Shown: one piece after another, positions 1 through 5,864 of the stretch
Layout: every line of letters begins with the position of its first letter
Position numbering within the stretch: the first letter of the stretch is position 1
Origin: Micrococcales bacterium
Lineage (GTDB): Bacteria; Actinomycetota; Actinomycetes; S36-B12; UBA10799
Direction of reading: 5' to 3'
NCBI GenBank assembly: GCA_023252115.1
Contig: JAHEXM010000127.1
Location: forward strand, 1-5,864
Length of the DNA stretch: 5,864 nucleotides
The notes under the pieces: generated by a model
The model's input: only the letters and a program-made list of their open reading frames with translations
Database searches by the model: none
What the model was told of the DNA's origin: nothing
Made by a program: the position numbers and the translations under genes

Positions 1-2
1 AA

Positions 3-182
3 GGTGAAATCCTGCTGGCACCGCTGATGTTGCGAGCAATGCGTGTCGTTGTGCTTTGTCCGGCCGCGGCAGTTGTCCTGTGTGCTGCAGTCAACTTGTC
101 GCGCTGGAGCACCAGCCGGCGTCAGCCAGGGACGACCGAAACCACTAGCGTTGACCCAACGGCGCCGTTCGTGCCTGAGTGA
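3..182 (+). CDS. Possible C-terminal end of a membrane protein gene (cut by left edge)
   Basis: The third + frame is open from the left edge to a TGA at 180-182, giving 59 residues. They contain a hydrophobic stretch (around MRVVVLCPAAAVVLCAAV, positions 40-93) long enough for one transmembrane helix. An Arg/Ser-rich turn follows, then a Thr/Pro-rich polar tail ending in FVPE. If real, it is the last helix and tail of a protein starting outside the window, or a small protein starting at ATG 28 or 40, though I see no good ribosome binding site for either. It would overlap the 3' end of the convergent ybaK-like gene by 38 bp. I recognise no family. The only support is the open frame and the hydrophobic pattern, so it could be chance. 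Confidence 0.35.
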   Translation, partial: GEILLAPLMLRAMRVVVLCPAAAVVLCAAVNLSRWSTSRRQPGTTETTSVDPTAPFVPE

Positions 183-525
183 GTCGAACCAAATCCTCGG
201 GCGACATCTCGATGTCGAGTCCGGGTTTGCCAGCCGACAAGTAAATAGTTGCGAAGTCCAGCGCGGACACATCAACGATGGTTGGCAAGTAGTTCTTCTG
301 AGCGAGCGGACTCATGCCGTCTGCGCTGTAGCCCGTGACTTTTTTGATGTCGTCATAGTCAACGATTTCTGGTGCTACATCTAACGATCGGGCCGCCGAT
401 AGCCCATAACCCTGGGTGTCGTCGGCCTGTTCATACCGATGAATCGCGTATGCGACTTCCTGGTCCGTAAGGAAATCGGTGACCGGTGTACTCACCCCGC
501 TCTTCTTCGCCCCCGAGTTGGCCAT
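145..525 (-). CDS. YbaK/EbsC-family aminoacyl-tRNA deacylase, internally shortened
   Basis: The 126-residue product belongs to the YbaK/EbsC family, cytosolic enzymes that hydrolyse mischarged aminoacyl-tRNA (Cys-tRNAPro in E. coli YbaK). The N-terminal part (residues about 14-53) matches the family start. The C-terminal part (residues 64-113) carries [17 protein letters not shown] and [16 protein letters not shown], including counterparts of E. coli Ser129 (Ser97) and Asp136 (Asp104). Family members are near 160 residues. Aligned from memory with E. coli YbaK, about 42 residues are missing between residues 53 and 64. The lost part holds the VFKTL-type strand with the key lysine (Lys46) and the following beta-strand and helix. 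The frame stays open, so this looks like an in-frame deletion of about 126 bp rather than a frameshift. Start ATG 523-525 has no clear Shine-Dalgarno site. The gene is divergent from hisD. Family identity is firm; activity is doubtful, and it may be a decaying gene or an assembly error. Confidence 0.8.
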   Translation of the reverse strand: MANSGAKKSGVSTPVTDFLTDQEVAYAIHRYEQADDTQGYGLSAARSLDVAPEIVDYDDIKKVTGYSADGMSPLAQKNYLPTIVDVSALDFATIYLSAGKPGLDIEMSPEDLVRLTQARTAPLGQR

Positions 526-531
526 TCCCCA

Positions 532-537
532 AAGTTA
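532..537 (-). promoter_or_regulatory. Candidate -10 element for a leaderless ybaK-like transcript
   Basis: On the - strand TAACTT (537 down to 532) fits the actinobacterial TANNNT -10 pattern and ends six bases before the ATG at 525. Transcription starting the usual distance downstream would begin at or next to the start codon. That fits the absence of a Shine-Dalgarno sequence. No convincing -35 is visible. This is inference from motif and spacing only. Confidence 0.3.
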
Positions 538-562
538 GCCATCCGAGGGCGGCGGCGCTCTT

Positions 563-568
563 TACTCT
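563..568 (+). promoter_or_regulatory. Candidate -10 element for the his operon
   Basis: TACTCT fits TANNNT and lies in the only non-coding DNA upstream of hisD. A start near 575 would give a short leader of about 23 bases that still contains the AGGTGAGG ribosome binding site. No good -35 is visible at 16-18 bases spacing. The leader is too short for a His-rich leader peptide or attenuator, and I see neither. Confidence 0.25.
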
Positions 569-577
569 GGCGCATAC

Positions 578-585
578 AGGTGAGG
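578..585 (+). promoter_or_regulatory. Ribosome binding site of hisD (AGGTGAGG)
   Basis: AGGTGAGG is a near-consensus Shine-Dalgarno site. It lies 12 bases before ATG 598, and 21 and 24 bases before ATG 607 and 610. Spacing therefore favours 598 and argues against the longer frame beginning at 439, which would run through the opposite-strand ybaK-like gene. Confidence 0.6.
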
Positions 586-597
586 CGGCCAACTACG

Positions 598-3597
<3,000 letters not shown>

Positions 3598-3756
3598 GTG
3601 GGCGACTCTTGGGTACCGATCATCATGTTGGTGGCAGCCGGTTTCTGTGGCGGCGGCACATACTCATTCGCTAAAGCCAAAATGATCGGTTTCGCAGTGG
3701 TCATGGGTATTGCCACTCTGTTCTGCCTCGGTGCCGCGTGGGCGTGGTGGGCGTGA
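3598..3756 (+). CDS. Small two-helix membrane protein in the his operon
   Basis: A GTG directly after the hisB stop opens a 52-residue frame ending at TGA 3754-3756. Residues about 6-24 and 30-51 are strongly hydrophobic and Gly/Ala-rich, and fit two transmembrane helices. They are joined by a short loop, FAKAKM, with Lys26 and Lys28. By the positive-inside rule the loop would be cytoplasmic and both ends outside. The tail is tryptophan-rich (WAWWA). The only other charged residue is Asp3. There is no signal peptidase or lipobox motif. AAAAGG at 3582-3587 lies ten bases before the GTG and could be the ribosome site; an in-frame ATG at 3625 would cut the first helix. The frame abuts hisB and overlaps hisH by 4 bp (GTGA), so coupled translation is likely. 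A small ORF of unknown function at this place is known from Streptomyces coelicolor his genes (recalled). Function is unknown. Confidence 0.75.
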   Translation: MGDSWVPIIMLVAAGFCGGGTYSFAKAKMIGFAVVMGIATLFCLGAAWAWWA

Positions 3757-4388
3757 GCTCTGCGGACATCGTCATTCTTGACTATGGGTCGGGCAACCTC
3801 CGCTCTGCACAACGCGCGATAGAACACGTCGGGGCACAAGTTGAAGTCACGGCCGATCCGGATCGTGTTCTTAGTGCCGATGGTTTAGTCGTGCCTGGGG
3901 TGGGGGCATTCGCGGCCTGTATGGCTGGCTTGAACTCGGTAAATGGTCCGAGTCTGATCGATAAGCGTCTTGCTGGCGCGCGGCCGGTCTTGGGAATCTG
4001 CGTGGGCATGCAGGTGCTCTTTGACCTCGGGGTTGAGCACGGAATCGAAACCCCCGGATGCGGTCAGTGGCCGGGCGTTGTCGACGAGCTAACCGCGCCG
4101 GTTTTGCCGCACATGGGATGGGACACGGTCGAGCCGCCGAGCGACACGCGGTTGTTTGCTGGCATTGAAAATCAACGGTTCTATTTCGTGCACTCATTCG
4201 CGGCACGGAACTGGGACATGGACACGTCATCGGCGATCGAGGCACCTGCAGTGACGTGGGCGCACTATGGCGAGCGATTTGTTGCTGCGGTGGAAAATGG
4301 CCCGCTCTCGGCAACCCAATTTCACCCGGAAAAATCATCGGATGCTGGATTAGCTCTGCTGCAAAACTGGGTCAGTTCACTGGCTTAG
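3753..4388 (+). CDS. hisH: Imidazole glycerol phosphate synthase, glutaminase subunit
   Basis: HisH is the class I glutamine amidotransferase of IGP synthase. It hydrolyses glutamine and passes ammonia to HisF. From GTG 3753 the product is 211 residues. The triad is Cys83 (GICVGMQ), His191 and Glu193 (FHPEKS). The DYGSGNLRS start and the [10 protein letters not shown] oxyanion-loop region are typical. Four in-frame GTG codons (3738, 3744, 3747, 3753) could start it. I chose 3753 because it gives the usual short N-terminus before [10 protein letters not shown] and a 4-bp GTGA overlap with the preceding small membrane ORF. No strong Shine-Dalgarno site is visible, so initiation probably depends on ribosomes ending that ORF. 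The partner subunit is encoded two genes downstream. Confidence 0.97.
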   Translation: MSSADIVILDYGSGNLRSAQRAIEHVGAQVEVTADPDRVLSADGLVVPGVGAFAACMAGLNSVNGPSLIDKRLAGARPVLGICVGMQVLFDLGVEHGIETPGCGQWPGVVDELTAPVLPHMGWDTVEPPSDTRLFAGIENQRFYFVHSFAARNWDMDTSSAIEAPAVTWAHYGERFVAAVENGPLSATQFHPEKSSDAGLALLQNWVSSLA

Positions 4389-4394
4389 GTAGGG
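4387..4394 (+). promoter_or_regulatory. Ribosome binding site of hisA/priA overlapping the hisH stop
   Basis: AGGTAGGG includes the last two bases of the hisH TAG stop and lies seven bases before GTG 4402. This supports the GTG start. Ribosomes terminating hisH would sit on this site, so the two genes are probably translated together. Confidence 0.6.
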
Positions 4395-4401
4395 TCGCGC
4401 T

Positions 4402-5169
4402 GTGACTCTTCAACTATTGCCAGCTGTCGATGTGTCCAACGGCCAGGCTGTCCGCTTGACGCGAGGCGAAGCCGGAACCGAAACCGACTATGGCGATCCA
4501 ATTGCCGCAGCCTTGGATTGGCAAGAGCAAGGCGCGCAATGGATTCACCTGGTCGATATTGATGCCGCATTTGGGCGCGGACAGAACAGCGCGCTGCTGG
4601 CGGAAGTTGTCGGCCGAGTCGACATCGACGTCGAAATGTCCGGCGGCATTCGCGACGACGCGAGTCTGGCGGCGGCATTGGCAACCGGATGTAAGCGAGT
4701 CAACCTGGGAACTGCCGCACTTGAGGATCCAACCTGGTGTGCCCAAGTTATCGCCGAGCATGGCGACAAGATTGCCGTAGGACTCGATGTACGCGGAACA
4801 ACTCTGGCTGCTCGGGGATGGACAGAAGAGGGCGGAGACCTTTTCGAGACCTTGGCCCGACTGGAAGCTGACGGATGCGCGCGCTACATCGTGACTGACG
4901 TGACCATTGATGGAACTCTGCAAGGACCGAACCTGCATTTATTGAAAAAGGTGTGCGAAGCAACGGGCAAACCCGTCGTGGCAAGTGGCGGCATTGGTCG
5001 TCTCGAAGACCTGCACGAAATCGACAAGATGCGCCAGCACGGTGTTGAAGGCGTCATCATCGGGAAAGCCCTGTACTCGGGGGCGTTTACGCTGGCCGAG
5101 GCTCTTGCCGCTGTCGAGGATCGCCGTGACTTCATACCGGTCGACTTCACCAAACCACCGCCTGATTAG
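4402..5169 (+). CDS. priA: Phosphoribosyl isomerase, HisA/PriA type (probably bifunctional HisA-TrpF)
   Basis: This TIM-barrel enzyme isomerises ProFAR to PRFAR in histidine synthesis. In actinobacteria the same protein (PriA) often also isomerises phosphoribosylanthranilate in tryptophan synthesis. The product has 255 residues. The catalytic aspartates are Asp10 (PAVDV) and Asp170 (VTIDGT). Arg18 (AVRL), Arg138 and Trp140 ([10 protein letters not shown]) correspond to Mtb PriA Arg19, Arg143 and Trp145, the residues tied to dual substrate use. Phosphate-binding blocks are [22 protein letters not shown] and VIIGKAL. Compared with Mtb PriA as remembered, the loop before the RGW motif is about four residues shorter, and there is a tail of about 15 residues ([15 protein letters not shown]) beyond the usual end. 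It starts with GTG 13 bp after hisH. The HisA role is certain; the TrpF role is inferred. Confidence 0.95.
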   Translation: MTLQLLPAVDVSNGQAVRLTRGEAGTETDYGDPIAAALDWQEQGAQWIHLVDIDAAFGRGQNSALLAEVVGRVDIDVEMSGGIRDDASLAAALATGCKRVNLGTAALEDPTWCAQVIAEHGDKIAVGLDVRGTTLAARGWTEEGGDLFETLARLEADGCARYIVTDVTIDGTLQGPNLHLLKKVCEATGKPVVASGGIGRLEDLHEIDKMRQHGVEGVIIGKALYSGAFTLAEALAAVEDRRDFIPVDFTKPPPD

Positions 5170-5172
5170 GAG
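5168..5172 (+). promoter_or_regulatory. Ribosome binding site of hisF overlapping the hisA/priA stop
   Basis: AGGAG begins inside the TAG stop of the preceding gene and lies six bases before GTG 5179. It fixes the hisF start at that GTG and suggests coupled translation. Confidence 0.65.
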
Positions 5173-5178
5173 AGTGCA

Positions 5179-5864
5179 GTGTCTCTCGCAGTGCGGGTGA
5201 TCCCGTGTTTAGACGTCGATGCTGGCCGGGTGGTTAAAGGCGTCAACTTTGTTGATCTTGTCGATGCTGGCGATCCAGTCGAACTGGCGAGGGCATACGA
5301 CGCTGAAGGGGCAGACGAACTTGTATTTCTCGACATCACTGCCAGCAGTGCAAATCGAGAGACGACCTACGACGTTGTTCGCCGAACTGCAGAGCAAGTC
5401 TTTATCCCGCTGACAGTTGGCGGAGGTGTTCGAACCGAACAAGACATCGACCGGCTGTTACGCGCGGGCGCCGACAAAGTAGGCATCAATACGGCAGCGA
5501 TCGAACGACCCGAGTTCCTTTCCGAAGCAGCGCATCGGTTTGGTGCTCAGTGCATCGTGTTGTCAGTTGATGCCCGTCGCTGCACGGGGACGACAGTGAC
5601 CGAGTCCGGATTTGAAGTAACCACACATGGTGGTCGACGCGGAACTGGGATTGACGCCATCGGATGGGCCGCGGATGGAGCACGCCGAGGAGCCGGCGAA
5701 ATCCTGCTCAATTCGATGGATCGTGATGGCACCCGAGACGGATTCGATGTCGAGCTGATCACGATGGTGCGCGACGCAGTGACCGTTCCCGTTATTGCAA
5801 GTGGCGGTGCCGGGGCGGCCGAGGACTTTCCCGCTGCGATTGAAGCAGGGGCAGACGCGGTCTT
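5179..5864 (+). CDS. hisF: Imidazole glycerol phosphate synthase, cyclase subunit (3' end outside window)
   Basis: HisF is the TIM-barrel cyclase of IGP synthase. It uses ammonia delivered from HisH to turn PRFAR into imidazole glycerol phosphate, which goes on to HisB, and AICAR, which returns to purine synthesis. The frame opens at GTG 5179 and stays open to the right edge, giving 228 complete codons of an expected 253-260. Catalytic Asp12 (IPCLDVDAG) and Asp131 (VLSVDARR) are present, equivalent to Thermotoga Asp11 and Asp130. Phosphate-binding blocks are [26 protein letters not shown] and VIASGGAGA. It follows hisA/priA after a 9-bp spacer. The end at 5864 is the window boundary, not a stop. 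In related actinobacteria hisI commonly follows. Confidence 0.97.
   Translation, partial: MSLAVRVIPCLDVDAGRVVKGVNFVDLVDAGDPVELARAYDAEGADELVFLDITASSANRETTYDVVRRTAEQVFIPLTVGGGVRTEQDIDRLLRAGADKVGINTAAIERPEFLSEAAHRFGAQCIVLSVDARRCTGTTVTESGFEVTTHGGRRGTGIDAIGWAADGARRGAGEILLNSMDRDGTRDGFDVELITMVRDAVTVPVIASGGAGAAEDFPAAIEAGADAV

Noticed and set aside
43..384. 113-codon + strand frame opposite the ybaK-like gene
   Set aside because: It has no recognisable family pattern and lies antisense to a clear YbaK/EbsC coding frame over most of its length.
439..597. Upstream extension of the hisD frame to 439
   Set aside because: It would add 53 residues with no HisD similarity, run antisense through the ybaK-like gene, and ignore the AGGTGAGG site before ATG 598.
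526..597. Attenuator, T-box or His-rich leader peptide before hisD
   Set aside because: Only 72 bp are available, with no run of His codons, no T-box core and no terminator-like hairpin with a T run.
3731..3756. G-rich stretch at the small ORF/hisH junction as a G-quadruplex
   Set aside because: G runs are mostly two or three long and irregular. They are explained by Trp/Ala codons and the GTG series; no strong four-run pattern.
4414..4938. 174-codon - strand frame opposite hisA/priA
   Set aside because: Shadow of a well-supported TIM-barrel gene; composition is odd and no motif is visible.

Overview
The window is a stretch of actinobacterial chromosome carrying most of a histidine biosynthesis operon, all on the + strand, in the order hisD-hisC-hisB-(small membrane ORF)-hisH-hisA/priA-hisF. 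Assignment to Actinomycetota is inferred from three things: gene order, close resemblance of every His protein to the mycobacterial and streptomycete versions as I remember them, and PriA-type features in the HisA-family protein. GC content is moderately high (about 52-68 % in lines I sampled by eye). That is lower than in Streptomyces, so a non-model, possibly environmental actinobacterium is likely, but the genus cannot be named.

Region by region: positions 1-182 may hold the C-terminal end of a membrane protein gene entering from the left edge (weak call). Positions 145-525 on the - strand encode a YbaK/EbsC-type aminoacyl-tRNA deacylase. It lacks about 42 central residues, including the position of the family's key lysine. 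A 72-bp divergent intergenic region (526-597) separates it from hisD and must hold both promoters if both genes are transcribed from here. From 598 to the right edge the his genes are packed without gaps: overlaps of 8 and 4 bp, one direct abutment, another 4-bp overlap, then spacers of 13 and 9 bp. This indicates one transcript with translational coupling. hisF runs off the right edge, lacking perhaps 25-30 C-terminal residues.

How the genes work together: HisA/PriA isomerises ProFAR to PRFAR. The HisH-HisF complex uses glutamine to convert PRFAR to imidazole glycerol phosphate and AICAR. HisB dehydrates IGP, HisC transaminates imidazole acetol phosphate, and HisD oxidises histidinol to histidine. 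PriA probably also supplies the TrpF step of tryptophan synthesis. hisG, hisE, hisI and histidinol-phosphate phosphatase are not in the window.

The catalytic residues I looked for are present in all six His enzymes. The points worth a second look are the 52-residue two-helix membrane protein between hisB and hisH, the internally shortened YbaK, and details of start sites and promoters. I found no mobile element, CRISPR array, RNA gene or clear intrinsic terminator, and no previously undescribed multi-gene system beyond the small membrane protein question.
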